This document shows, one piece after another, positions 50,103 through 58,017 of a stretch of 64,000 nucleotides of DNA. Below the pieces are notes generated by a model. The model saw only the letters and a program-made list of their open reading frames with translations. It made no database searches and was not told the origin of the DNA. Positions within the stretch are counted from its first letter, which is position 1. Every line of letters starts with the position of its first letter. The translations under genes were made by a program, and so were the position numbers. Location: IMG/VR virus record IMGVR_UViG_3300018432_000001, positions 62,001-126,000 of that record; one strand, 5' to 3'. Source of the DNA: a virus.

Positions 50103-50489
50103 TCAGTATTCGAGGCAGGCCAGGTCGACCTGCAGGCGCGCGGTGGCGTCGGCGGCGAGGCTTTCGAGGGCCATCACCTTGCTGTCGCGGTCGGTCTTGT
50201 TGTTCGACCAGTGCTTCGCCCCGAGTCGGGCGCTGTGCAGCGCGCGCTCGAACGCGATCAGCGCGACCGCCGAGGAGCTCGCCGCAGCGAGCTGCAGGAT
50301 CTCGTCGGCGATCTGGCCGCCGCGTTCGTCGCTGAGCGTACCGGTGCGGGCCGCCTCCGTCAGCGCCGCACGGTACTTCTCGACCTGGACGGCCGTGCCG
50401 TCGTGGATCGATGCCATCATGGCCTCCCGCTCGGCGTGTATCGCCAGCGGCAGACCGGTGTAAGCCTGAGCATCCGTCTCCATGCTCAT
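50103..50489 (-). CDS. Helical hypothetical protein
   Basis: The product has 128 residues, nearly all helical (VEKYRAALTEAARTG, ADEILQLAAASSSAVALIAFERALHSARLG). Its ribosome binding site is GGAGGGAG. No family is recognised. Confidence 0.62.
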   Translation of the reverse strand: MSMETDAQAYTGLPLAIHAEREAMMASIHDGTAVQVEKYRAALTEAARTGTLSDERGGQIADEILQLAAASSSAVALIAFERALHSARLGAKHWSNNKTDRDSKVMALESLAADATARLQVDLACLEY

Positions 50490-50567
50490 GCTCCCTCCTC
50501 TGTTGTGTTGTTTTACCTGGACAATAGGGTCTTCCCCCGCTTGTCACTCATGAAGATCCTACACATG

Positions 50568-50605
50568 CGGATCGGGCCCGTCATCGCAGTAACAGGCCCG
50601 ATCCG
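50568..50605 (-). terminator. Terminator hairpin
   Basis: CGGATCGGGCC and GGCCCGATCCG make a perfect 11-bp stem just past the stop of the gene at 50623. Confidence 0.7.
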
Positions 50606-50622
50606 TGCCGGGAGCGTCCCGC

Positions 50623-51156
50623 TCACCTCATGGCGTTGCGGTGGGCTTGGCGGTTGATCCAGCGCAGGGCTGACTCAGCGTCGAGGAAGAGGATGCGGTC
50701 CTCTGTGGGGTGCAGGACCGCTTCGAGGTCGCCTTCGTTGACCTGGTGGAGGACTTGGGTGGCGTTCATGCCGGTCATGGCGGCGAGTTGGTCGGCGGTG
50801 GGGTCACCGATGAAGCGGATCTCTCGGCGGGCTCGCCGCCTCGGGCCTGGTGGTGAGCCGTCCATCCCGTGTTTGAGAAATCTCTTGATGCGCCATTTCG
50901 GGTACTCGTAGATGATCTGCTCGCGACCGGCGACGATCTTGCGGCCCCGTTCGCGCCGGGCGTCCTTGAGCCCGCAGGCGTTGGCGTTGGCCCCCTTCTG
51001 CAGGGTGTCGCGGCTGTACCAGCCGAGGCTGCGGTCGGCGGCGAACTCCTGAGGAGTCAGCCACTCCTCTTCGAGGAGGTCGCGCGCGGCGGCGACCTCG
51101 GGTGGAATTTCGATGCGGGTCTCCGGTCGCTGGGAAGCGGTAACAGTGCTGCTCAT
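50623..51156 (-). CDS. DNA-binding regulator with two helix-turn-helix regions
   Basis: The product has 177 residues. Residues about 35-60 (LTPQEFAADRSLGWYSRDTLQKGANANACGL) and 125-165 (PTADQLAAMTGMNATQVLHQVNEGDLEAVLHP, then FLDAESALRWINRQ) both look like helix-turn-helix units of the excisionase type, joined by a very basic segment. A TAGACT hexamer ends seven bases before the ATG, so the message is probably leaderless. It is divergent from the two small plus-strand ORFs and may control the region. Confidence 0.62.
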   Translation of the reverse strand: MSSTVTASQRPETRIEIPPEVAAARDLLEEEWLTPQEFAADRSLGWYSRDTLQKGANANACGLKDARRERGRKIVAGREQIIYEYPKWRIKRFLKHGMDGSPPGPRRRARREIRFIGDPTADQLAAMTGMNATQVLHQVNEGDLEAVLHPTEDRILFLDAESALRWINRQAHRNAMR

Positions 51157-51163
51157 ATCGGCG

Positions 51164-51169
51164 AGTCTA
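51164..51169 (-). promoter_or_regulatory. -10 hexamer of a leaderless promoter
   Basis: On the minus strand, TAGACT ends seven bases before the ATG at 51156. No ribosome binding site is present. Confidence 0.5.
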
Positions 51170-51243
51170 GCCCGCGCAGATGGCAACGGCCCCTTCACAA
51201 AAGGAGACAAAACACCCACGAAGGCTGTGACATGATGAGATCT

Positions 51244-51378
51244 ATGAACCGTATTGGGCTGTTTTGCAGGATAGCGTGGTCGCTCATCGGCGCCATGGTC
51301 GGCATCCTCACCGTCACCGTTATCATCGGCCTCGCCCTGGCGTTCGCAACTGCCGCTTTGGCCACCATGCTTGGTTAA
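51244..51378 (+). CDS. Small single-span membrane protein
   Basis: The product has 44 residues and is dominated by one membrane segment (SLIGAMVGILTVTVIIGLALAF). Earlier in-frame ATGs at 51232 and 51235 are alternatives. It lies alone on the plus strand, divergent from the regulator at 51156. A holin or other small membrane effector is possible. Confidence 0.5.
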   Translation: MNRIGLFCRIAWSLIGAMVGILTVTVIIGLALAFATAALATMLG

Positions 51379-51387
51379 ACTCCGCGC

Positions 51388-51558
51388 GTGGGACAACACA
51401 GCCAGAAACCGTCACCGTATCCAATCAGCGACCGGCTTCGCCTTCGCCACCGGCTGCGCCTGCGCATCCCCAGCGGCACCGAAGTACCCCTGGGCATCTT
51501 GGTCCTCACCTCGGTGATCGGCCTACTGCTGGGCTTCCTGCTGGGCCTGCTGATATGA
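51388..51558 (+). CDS. Small membrane protein with basic N-terminus
   Basis: The product has 56 residues read from the GTG at 51388. The N-terminal half is strongly basic (DRLRLRHRLRLRIP). The C-terminal half is a membrane segment (LGILVLTSVIGLLLGFLLGLLI). It starts nine bases after the previous small membrane gene and overlaps the convergent gene by 36 bases. A basic region plus one span is seen in pinholins and superinfection proteins. The role is open. Confidence 0.45.
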   Translation: MGQHSQKPSPYPISDRLRLRHRLRLRIPSGTEVPLGILVLTSVIGLLLGFLLGLLI

Positions 51559-51930
51559 CCACCGCCGCGCCCACCAGTCGACGGCCGCGCCCACCCCCAG
51601 CACCGACCCGATGTAGGTGGCGCCGACAGCGCCCACGCCCCACCAGAAGGGCAGCAGCGGCGGCGCTACTACATCGACCAGGAGCACCGGCGGTGCGACG
51701 ATCATCGCGCCCCAGGTGCCCACGCGCCACTGCAGCCACCCGTCCACGACCGGGTTCGGTTCCCGGAACGCCAGCGGCGTGCACGCCATGGCCACCAACA
51801 CGGGAGCCGACCACGTCGGGAATCCCGCTGCCGCCAGCAGATGGGCGGCGCACGAGGTGCCCAGGCTGATGGCGAACAGCACCATCAGCATGATCAGAAA
51901 CCAGTTGTGCGCCTTCGTCTTTTTCGCCAC
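51523..51930 (-). CDS. Multi-span membrane protein
   Basis: The product has 135 residues, with GTG 51930 preceded by GAGGAAC. Three or four membrane segments are visible (about 10-28, 35-52, 75-95, 98-118), with a Tyr/Gln-rich C-terminus. It is co-transcribed with the sulfotransferase upstream (16-base gap). No family is recognised. Confidence 0.62.
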   Translation of the reverse strand: MAKKTKAHNWFLIMLMVLFAISLGTSCAAHLLAAAGFPTWSAPVLVAMACTPLAFREPNPVVDGWLQWRVGTWGAMIVAPPVLLVDVVAPPLLPFWWGVGAVGATYIGSVLGVGAAVDWWARRWSYQQAQQEAQQ

Positions 51931-51946
51931 GGTGTTCCTCTTCCTC

Positions 51947-53200
51947 TTAGGCGTTGAACGTGCGCACCATGCCCATGTAGTCACCGAACGCACGGTCGAT
52001 CTGCTGGTCGTCGATGCCGTAGCGGGCGTGCCCGTATTCGTGTCGGCGTCCCTTGCCGTCCCTGGGGCGCTCCAAGGCCGTGTTCAACCGGTCGGCCTCG
52101 GCGTCGTCCCATTCGAGCCCGAGCCGCCGGTACAGCGCGGCCACCTCCTCGTGCGGGTCGGCCATGAGGCGGGCGTAGGGCAGATCGACGAACGCCGCCG
52201 CCCCGTGCTTCGCCCGGGGCCGCTCGCCGCCGGTCAGCGCCGCGCGGTCGTTGCGCGCCTTCTCGATACCGTACGACAGCACCTGCAGCCACGACTGGCC
52301 GATGTCGCGGGGCTGAACCTTGTGGGCGAACATGTGGAGGTGGTGCAGACTCTCGGCCATCGAACACATCGACCCGAACACGGTCACCGGGTCCCGGTGA
52401 GTCCACACCACCTGCGCATCCGGGAAGACCTCGAAGATCTCCGGGAGATGGTAGAGGTTGCCGGGGTGCTTGAGCACCCACCGCCGCTGCGGCTGACCGT
52501 ACGAGAGCACCTGCAGCGCCTGCTTGACGAACCGCCAGTCCGCTCCGGCGTCGTAGTCGCCGGTGAGGTAGCGCCAATAGCCCGGCATCGGCGCCGTCCC
52601 CAGGTCCATGATCGAGTGGTCGAGGAGGAACGCGTTCTCCTCCACCGCCAGGGGGTCGTCGATGCGGTGGATGAGGTCCCAGTCGGGCGAGAACTTCAGA
52701 TGGGCCCGCAGGGTGCGCCGCACCCGCCGCTGCACCTTCGCCTCCTCCGCGCGCGTGCGCGAGCCCGGCACCGCCATGTCGAACATCTCCCACAGCTCTG
52801 GCCCCCGGCAGCCCTTCGCCCAGGACAGGACGTTGTGCGACAGCGTCGTCCCCGTGCGCGGCAGCCCCACGACGATGATCGGCGCCTGGACGAGCACATC
52901 GACGAGCTCGGGATGGGCGGCGTGGAGCTTGGCCACGCGCTTGCGGTTGCCCATCCGGTGGGCGGTGGTCTCCAGTGCGATCCGCCAGCCCAGCCCAGAC
53001 AGGCCGTCGGTGGCGGCGTAGGCCCGCAGACGCCGCCGGTAGCCCTCGGCCACCGGTTCCTCCAGGAAGGCGAAGCCGTCCATCTCCCGGCGCATCTTCG
53101 TGTACATGCGCTCGAAGGCGCGGTCGGGGTCGCTGCGTTGGAGCAGGAGGGGGGCGGTGGCGATCTGGCCTGCATAGAGCAGGGCAGAGGTGCGTTGCAT
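51947..53200 (-). CDS. PAPS-dependent sulfotransferase family protein
   Basis: The product has 417 residues, with ATG 53200 after AAGGAG. The 5'-phosphosulfate-binding loop IIVVGLPRTGTTLSHNVL (about 115-132) and the later WVLKHPGNLYHLPEIFEVFPDAQVVWTHRDPVTVFGSMCSM (3'-phosphate site) are those of the Sulfotransfer_3 family. It should move a sulfate group from PAPS to a small molecule, lipid or glycan. This is a cargo gene flanked by terminators. It might alter the host surface or a defence-related metabolite, but that is conjecture. Confidence 0.88.
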   Translation of the reverse strand: MQRTSALLYAGQIATAPLLLQRSDPDRAFERMYTKMRREMDGFAFLEEPVAEGYRRRLRAYAATDGLSGLGWRIALETTAHRMGNRKRVAKLHAAHPELVDVLVQAPIIVVGLPRTGTTLSHNVLSWAKGCRGPELWEMFDMAVPGSRTRAEEAKVQRRVRRTLRAHLKFSPDWDLIHRIDDPLAVEENAFLLDHSIMDLGTAPMPGYWRYLTGDYDAGADWRFVKQALQVLSYGQPQRRWVLKHPGNLYHLPEIFEVFPDAQVVWTHRDPVTVFGSMCSMAESLHHLHMFAHKVQPRDIGQSWLQVLSYGIEKARNDRAALTGGERPRAKHGAAAFVDLPYARLMADPHEEVAALYRRLGLEWDDAEADRLNTALERPRDGKGRRHEYGHARYGIDDQQIDRAFGDYMGMVRTFNA

Positions 53201-53259
53201 CAAGGGGGTCTCCTTCGGGTGATAGGCCGGGGAAGCGGCCGGTGAGGTGGGGAAATGAC

Positions 53260-53287
53260 AGTGGCCGGAGGTCCCCCTCCGGCCACT
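53260..53287 (-). terminator. Terminator hairpin upstream of the sulfotransferase
   Basis: AGTGGCCGGAGG and CCTCCGGCCACT form a perfect 12-bp stem with a 4-base loop. It separates the sulfotransferase from the gene at 53357. Confidence 0.75.
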
Positions 53288-53356
53288 TATCCCCATCTGA
53301 CACCAGGTCAGATCCTTCCTCCTTGCGGACTCAGCGTAGCAGAGCGCGTGGAGTGT

Positions 53357-53818
53357 TCACTTTGTGTGCCAACGGTTCAGCTGGCCGCACCAGCATGGCT
53401 GCAACTTGGCGACGAGGCGCCCGGTGTTGCGGCGGTGGATGGAGGCGGCGACGTGCGTGCCGTGCTCGTCGATGACGGCCGACGCCAGGTGCTCGGTGCC
53501 CACCGCTGACTTCCGAGCCCAGATGCGCAACGCCTGCATGGTCGCGTCGCCGAGCATGACCGTCATCTCCACTGGCTGGCGCTCGTAGGTCTGGGGGTGG
53601 TGGAAGGTGGCGACGCCCTCCATGCGGGGGACGGTGTCGGCTTCAGAGCGCGGCCACGTCGCCGGATTGCGGCTCCACCGCTCGATCCAGACCACCGCCA
53701 TCTCCTCGCGGGTGTCGGCGTACCCCAGATTGCACATCTCGTCGAGGGCGATGGCGGCATCGTTGCCCACGCGCAGTGGCACGGGCGGGAGATGCTGTTC
53801 AGCCGGTGTAGGTTCCAC
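53357..53818 (-). CDS. Hypothetical protein
   Basis: The product has 153 residues, with GTG 53818 preceded by GGGAGG. It has an acidic N-terminus, then a helical core (ERWSRNPATWPRSEADTV) and a C-terminus with CWCGQL. It is bracketed by two terminators, so it is a single-gene unit. No family is recognised. Confidence 0.6.
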   Translation of the reverse strand: MEPTPAEQHLPPVPLRVGNDAAIALDEMCNLGYADTREEMAVVWIERWSRNPATWPRSEADTVPRMEGVATFHHPQTYERQPVEMTVMLGDATMQALRIWARKSAVGTEHLASAVIDEHGTHVAASIHRRNTGRLVAKLQPCWCGQLNRWHTK

Positions 53819-53977
53819 GGCGCGCCTCCCTTCGGTACCGCAGCGGGAAGGGGCGGATGTCGGTGCCGAGCAATGCATATGACATGGCAACCCGTTCTCA
53901 TCGCATGACGGATACGTTGCGAGCCGGACTCGGCTTTTCGCTGCTGGGCGTGTAGGCTGATCGCAAGCAAAAAGAAA

Positions 53978-53999
53978 GCCGGGGACGGTACTCCCCGGC
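53978..53999 (-). terminator. Intrinsic terminator
   Basis: GCCGGGGA and TCCCCGGC form an 8-bp stem. On the minus strand TTTCTTTTT follows. It ends the transcript of the gene at 54103. Confidence 0.85.
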
Positions 54000-54102
54000 T
54001 GGTTGGTTGTAGCAAACAAACCGGAGCCGACTCTACCGGAAACGAGAGTACCTCGTCAAATCCGTAGGGCGTGTCCGGTGTCACCGAAAGGACATGATGC
54101 CC

Positions 54103-54573
54103 TCACGCCGCCTCCGGGCCGCCGATCCCCATCGCCTCGCACCACTCGCGGTGGCGCTGCACCACGGTGAAGTCCAGGACGTACCAGCCCTTCCCTGCGC
54201 GGCGCACCATCTCCTCGGGCGCGACCGCCTCCTTACCCCCGCACAGGGCCTTGAACAGGATCTGGTCCCACGTGCCCTCGATGTCGACGGCATTCGGGTC
54301 GTGGCGCGCTGCGCAGCCGGGGATGGTGCCGATGACCGGGTGGAAGCACGAGGCGTCGACCTTGATGACCGCCCCACCGGGCGGGCGTCCGTTGAACGTC
54401 AGCAGCAGATGCGCTCCCGGCTCCAGCTTCGGCAGCCAGTTGCGCAGTATCCCCGGCACCACCATCGACGTCTTCTCGCCTTTGCAGACCGCGACGGCCG
54501 ACCGGCGTCCCATGGCCATGCCCCGCAACTGCGGATTACTCCATACCGGCGGCGGGTGCTGAACGGTACCCAT
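54103..54573 (-). CDS. Hypothetical protein
   Basis: The product has 156 residues from ATG 54573. An upstream in-frame ATG (54630 region, MSSTAVTRRYYGK) is an alternative start. It is a mixed alpha/beta sequence with Cys (SCFHPVIGTIPGCAARH, KALCGGKEAVAPEEM). No family is recognised. It is a single-gene unit ending in a clear terminator. Confidence 0.55.
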   Translation of the reverse strand: MGTVQHPPPVWSNPQLRGMAMGRRSAVAVCKGEKTSMVVPGILRNWLPKLEPGAHLLLTFNGRPPGGAVIKVDASCFHPVIGTIPGCAARHDPNAVDIEGTWDQILFKALCGGKEAVAPEEMVRRAGKGWYVLDFTVVQRHREWCEAMGIGGPEAA

Positions 54574-54854
54574 GTGTTGCAAGCTCACTTTCCCATAGTA
54601 GCGTCTAGTCACTGCTGTACTACTCATCGAAACAGACGAGGAGTCGTTATGTTCTACTAACGTGTACTGTGTCCGTATTAGACCGATTTCAAGCAAAACT
54701 AAAGGCCGGGAACTCCTACATTCCCGGCCCTGAAACTCACCGCGCAAGGACCAACACACACGGGTAGCTAATGCTGTACGGCTCCCAGGGTACCGGAGGC
54801 GAGCAATGCTCGTCAACCGGATCAGGTCGTTGGCGCGGTGGAAAGGACCACACC
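54574..54854. other. Regulatory gap before the initiator gene
   Basis: A 281-base stretch lies between divergent genes. It holds a partial match to the late element (TGTCCGTATTAG at 54670) and a 9-bp hairpin, GGCCGGGAA/TTCCCGGCC (54704-54729). The hairpin is followed on the minus strand by TTTAGTTTT, so it could stop leftward antisense transcription. No ORF is convincing. Confidence 0.4.
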
Positions 54855-56084
54855 GTGACCACCGCTGGTTTCACCATCGGTCTCCACGACTCCTGGGGCA
54901 CATTCGCGGAACTCTTCGTCCGCTACCCCCGGCCCTTCGCGCGGATGAAGCTCACCGCCGATGAGACCGCCATCATCATCCAGATGCTCTCGCACAAACG
55001 CGACCACCGCGTCAACGTCGAGTACCTCCGCGCCAACATCGAGGGCCTCTCACGCGACAAGTGCTACGCCGCCCTCAAGCGCCTCGCCGAACGCGGCATC
55101 CTCGACCGCAAACGCCTCCAGGACGACAAGGGCGTCTTCACCGGCATGCACTACGAACTGCTGCCCCCACCGGAATACCTCACCATCGCCAAGGCCCTCG
55201 CCGCCGGTGAAGACACCGCAGACGCGAACCCACTTCCTGAAACCCAGGAAATGGACAAACCTCCCGTTTCTCCTCCACTTCCTGAAATCAAGGAAGTGGA
55301 CGCCACCTGCGAAAACACCCCTGAAGTCGAACAAAACCCCAGCTCAGATCCACTTCCTGACCATCCAGATATGGCTCATCCAGATATGGCTGAGCCGACA
55401 CAAAGAGAGAGTATTAAGAAGGAGATTAAAAAAGAAGAAGAACAAGATCTCTCTCTCTCAGACCGTGACGCGCGCGCGCCCGAGACAGAGAACGAGGAAC
55501 CGGACAACAGCGGCACCCCCCCGCACGGCGGCCACCTCCTCACCGCCCGCCAAATTCTCAACGCCGTCGTCGACCGCGCCGTCGCCGCCAAGCTCGGTAC
55601 CGAACAACGCGAGCACGTCATCGGCCTCGTCGCCGACCTGCTTTCGGCCGGATGGACCAGCGCGGCCCTGCGCGTCCGCTTGGACGGCAAGGTCACCACC
55701 GGCGCTTATGACCCCTACGCCATCTTCTGCCAGTACCTCAAGTCACTCGCCGCTCAGACCCCGCAGGACATCACCGCTCCAGCGAGGGACCCCTGGGGCA
55801 CCGGCAGTGCGCAAACGCCCTCCCAGGACGACGCTGGGGGCGCTCCTGGTACCCGCCTGCTGCCCGACGGCAGCAGGGATATCCGTTACTCCTCCTGCGG
55901 CGGACGTGACTGCACCGGCGGCTCTGGAGCCGGGCGCGGCATCGGCACCTACCGCCGCCGCATCGACCCCGAAGACGGCTCCACCAAGCAGTACTGCGAC
56001 ACCCTCGTGCCCCTGAGGAGCGGCGGCGGCACCACCACATGCCACCCCGACGCGCGCCGGAGGCACGGTGACGCCGCTGCCTGA
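54855..56084 (+). CDS. Putative replication initiator with internal origin
   Basis: The product has 409 residues, with GTG 54855 after AAAGGA. Residues about 35-115 (MKLTADETAIIIQMLSHKRD, LRANIEGLSRDKCYAALKRLAERGILDRKRL) form a winged helix-turn-helix. Residues about 125-220 are disordered and repetitive (PLPETQEMD, PLPEIKEVD, PLPDHPDM), encoded by inverted repeats. Residues about 230-310 are a helical C-terminal domain. A Cys-containing, Gly-rich tail follows. DNA binding at one end, a linker holding the origin and a C-terminal partner domain is the plan of lambda O. The initiator role is inferred from this layout and not from a database match. A replicative helicase is not present in the window. 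Confidence 0.6.
   Translation: MTTAGFTIGLHDSWGTFAELFVRYPRPFARMKLTADETAIIIQMLSHKRDHRVNVEYLRANIEGLSRDKCYAALKRLAERGILDRKRLQDDKGVFTGMHYELLPPPEYLTIAKALAAGEDTADANPLPETQEMDKPPVSPPLPEIKEVDATCENTPEVEQNPSSDPLPDHPDMAHPDMAEPTQRESIKKEIKKEEEQDLSLSDRDARAPETENEEPDNSGTPPHGGHLLTARQILNAVVDRAVAAKLGTEQREHVIGLVADLLSAGWTSAALRVRLDGKVTTGAYDPYAIFCQYLKSLAAQTPQDITAPARDPWGTGSAQTPSQDDAGGAPGTRLLPDGSRDIRYSSCGGRDCTGGSGAGRGIGTYRRRIDPEDGSTKQYCDTLVPLRSGGGTTTCHPDARRRHGDAAA
55230..55374 (+). repeat. Origin-like iterons inside the initiator gene
   Basis: Three copies of TCCACTTCCT start at 55230 (first base C), 55274 and 55349. In the second, the arms TCCACTTCCT and AGGAAGTGGA are perfect around a 7-base spacer (55274-55300). The first has one or two mismatches (right arm AGGAAATGG, 55246-55254). 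The third has a degenerate right arm (CAGATATGG), and that half recurs just downstream. Spacing is 45 and 75 bases. Confidence 0.6.
55400..55448 (+). other. A-rich tract, candidate DNA unwinding element
   Basis: About 50 bases are almost all A and G on the plus strand (GTATTAAGAAGGAGATTAAA, then AAAGAAGAAGAACAAGA). This is striking in a GC-rich genome. It lies 25 bases past the last iteron, where an origin would melt. Confidence 0.5.
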
Positions 56085-56213
56085 TTGCTGCCAGCCGCGA
56101 AGCGGCGCTCCTTGACCGGAGCGCCGCAAAATGAATCCGCCTACCTTTCATATGCTGTACCCTCGCGTAAAGGTATTCGTGTTTGTGTGAGCGGTGAAAG
56201 GAAGGCGGCGAAG

Positions 56214-56477
56214 GTGAAGTTCTATCTGTGCACCAGCAGTACGGGGCGGTATCAGTCGCACGTGTCGGTGGGGCCTGATCCGTTGGGGCAGTACTGGCCT
56301 GTGTGTTGTGTGGAGCGTCCGTTGAATGTGGTGTTGGGGGAGGGGTCGTTTGCTGCGTTGCGGGTGGATGCGGAGTGCAATCAGTGTCGGTCGGTGATGC
56401 GTGAGTATGGGAACTGGCGGTGGCGATGGGAGTCGAATATGCGGAAGTGGGGGCAAACGTGGCAGGCCCGGCGCTGA
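56214..56477 (+). CDS. Small Cys-containing protein
   Basis: The product has 87 residues. I chose the GTG at 56214 because AAAGGAAGG stands before it. An in-frame GTG at 56187 is possible. Two Cys pairs (PVCCVE, CNQCRSV) and several Trp suggest a small zinc-binding domain. It lies downstream of the initiator gene and ends inside a strong hairpin. No family is recognised. Confidence 0.55.
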   Translation: MKFYLCTSSTGRYQSHVSVGPDPLGQYWPVCCVERPLNVVLGEGSFAALRVDAECNQCRSVMREYGNWRWRWESNMRKWGQTWQARR

Positions 56478-56496
56478 ACATCAGCGCCGGGCCTGC
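56462..56496 (+). terminator. 16-bp terminator hairpin
   Basis: GCAGGCCCGGCGCTGA and TCAGCGCCGGGCCTGC are perfect arms around a 3-base loop. It overlaps the end of the gene at 56477. Confidence 0.8.
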
Positions 56497-56551
56497 TGTG
56501 GGTGGTTAGGCTGTGGGGGCATCTGTCTGATGCCACACGGTCCCCTGTGTG

Positions 56552-56587
56552 GAAGGCCCGGCGTTCTGGGGTAGGCGCCGGGCCTTC
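56552..56587. terminator. 12-bp terminator hairpin
   Basis: GAAGGCCCGGCG and CGCCGGGCCTTC pair around a 12-base loop just past the stop of the leftward regulator gene. Its arms share the GGCCCGGCG core with the previous hairpin, so the two may have arisen by duplication. Confidence 0.75.
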
Positions 56588-56593
56588 GTTGTG

Positions 56594-57802
56594 TCAGGCG
56601 GCTTGGGCGATGTGGGTGTGAGCGGTGGCTTTGAGTTTGGCGATGCGGTGGGAGTTGATGCCTTCGAGGTGGGGGAGGACGCGCTGCCAGGTGGCGATGG
56701 CGTCGGTGAGTCGTCCTTGGTCGTATTGGGCTTGGGCGACGCGGGCGAGGGTGATGGCCCAGATGCGGGGGTTGGTGTCGCGGTTCCACAGTTCGAGGCC
56801 GTCGCGTGCTTTTTCTTCGGCTCCGGCGTGGTCGCCGAGGGCTTTGAGGGTGACGCCGATCTGGTTGTGGACGCGGGCGAGGAGGGGTCCTCCGGCGGGC
56901 CCGTTGGGGGCGGCCCAGCGGGGTGGGGTGTCGGGGGTGCGGTTGATGTGTTGTTCGGTGATGGTGATGGCGGTTTGGGCTTGGCGGTGGTTGCCTGCGG
57001 CGGCGTGGGCTCGGGCGGCGGTGATGGTGAAGAGGGCTTCGGTGTAGGGGTCGACGCGGCCTTTAGCGAGTCGGCAGGCTTCTTCGGCGAGGTCGATGTG
57101 TTCGGCGCCGTGGCCGAGGGCGAAGGCTTGGTGGCATTTGATGCGCATGACCCAGGCGGTGTGGGCGTGTGGGTCGGCGATGCGGGCGAGGTTGAGGGCG
57201 TTGTCGAAGTAGTGCTGGGCGGCGCCGTCGCGGCCGACGTCGTGGGATTTCCATCCGGCGAGGTAGACGGCTTCGGCGGCGGCGCCGAACATGTTGCGGC
57301 GGATGGTGTCGTTGGTGAAGGTGCCTTCCAGGAGTGGGGGGAGTTCGGTGGCGCAGAATTCGGCGACGGTGCTGCGGCCGAAGTTGCCGCCGAAGCGTTC
57401 GTCGAGGTCGGCGAGGGAGGTGACCCATTGGCGGACGCTGTCGACGTCGGTGGTGCCGACGTGGAGGTGTTTGGCGATGGGGGTGGTGGCGGCGGGGATG
57501 GTGATTCCGGCGGCGATGTAGGCGGCGTTTCTGAAGAAGCCTCGGCGGTCCACGTCAGACCTTCCTAGTGTGGCGAGTAGGGCTACGGGGTCGCCTGTGG
57601 TGTCAAGCGTGATGAGGGTTTCGGCGACGCTCTCATATTTCTCTATCAGGCCTGGGGGCGGTGGGGTGCGGCCGGTCTCGTAGTAGGAGAGGGCGACGTG
57701 GCTGTAGGGGGCGTCGCGTTTGGCCAGCTCGTTGGCCATGGCGCGGAGGCTGAGTTGGGCCGACGCGCGGATACGACGAAGGATGGCGGGGGAATCTTCC
57801 AT
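56594..57802 (-). CDS. XRE regulator with TPR domain
   Basis: The product has 402 residues. Residues 1-65 are a Cro/C1-type helix-turn-helix (ILRRIRASAQLSLRAMANELAKRD, HVALSYYETGRTPPPP). DRRGFFRNAAYIAAGITIP follows, and then about 300 residues of tetratricopeptide-like helices. This arrangement is common in Streptomyces regulators that sense a partner or peptide. In the phage it could be the lysogeny repressor or a captured host regulator. It is divergent from the gene at 58018. The DUF6879-like protein that often accompanies such regulators is at 6338. Confidence 0.82.
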   Translation of the reverse strand: MEDSPAILRRIRASAQLSLRAMANELAKRDAPYSHVALSYYETGRTPPPPGLIEKYESVAETLITLDTTGDPVALLATLGRSDVDRRGFFRNAAYIAAGITIPAATTPIAKHLHVGTTDVDSVRQWVTSLADLDERFGGNFGRSTVAEFCATELPPLLEGTFTNDTIRRNMFGAAAEAVYLAGWKSHDVGRDGAAQHYFDNALNLARIADPHAHTAWVMRIKCHQAFALGHGAEHIDLAEEACRLAKGRVDPYTEALFTITAARAHAAAGNHRQAQTAITITEQHINRTPDTPPRWAAPNGPAGGPLLARVHNQIGVTLKALGDHAGAEEKARDGLELWNRDTNPRIWAITLARVAQAQYDQGRLTDAIATWQRVLPHLEGINSHRIAKLKATAHTHIAQAA

Positions 57803-57926
57803 GGGCTGTGAACACCTTGTTAACGGGGAAGGGCTTCCGCTGGGGAAAGGGTGTGATCCAGACTAACACTCACGACTGGCTGTTCCGGCCTGGTCGCTTT
57901 AAGCCAATGGTGCTGCTCACCGTTGG

Positions 57927-57966
57927 GCCGGGCCGTGCGTCTCCCCCGTGAAAGGCACGGCCCGGC
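57927..57966. promoter_or_regulatory. Inverted repeat in the divergent region
   Basis: GCCGGGCCGTGC and GCACGGCCCGGC are perfect 12-base arms 16 bases apart, between the XRE regulator and the rightward gene at 58018. It could be an operator for the regulator or a leader hairpin. Confidence 0.5.
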
Positions 57967-58017
57967 TGTCCGCCCGACCCAGTCTCATCCGTTTCCCGTG
58001 GAGAGGAAGGCCCCGGC

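Noticed and set aside
56148-56456. Minus-strand ORF of 102 codons opposite the small Cys protein
   Set aside because: It is His/Pro/Arg-rich low complexity. The plus-strand reading has a ribosome binding site and coherent Cys pairs.
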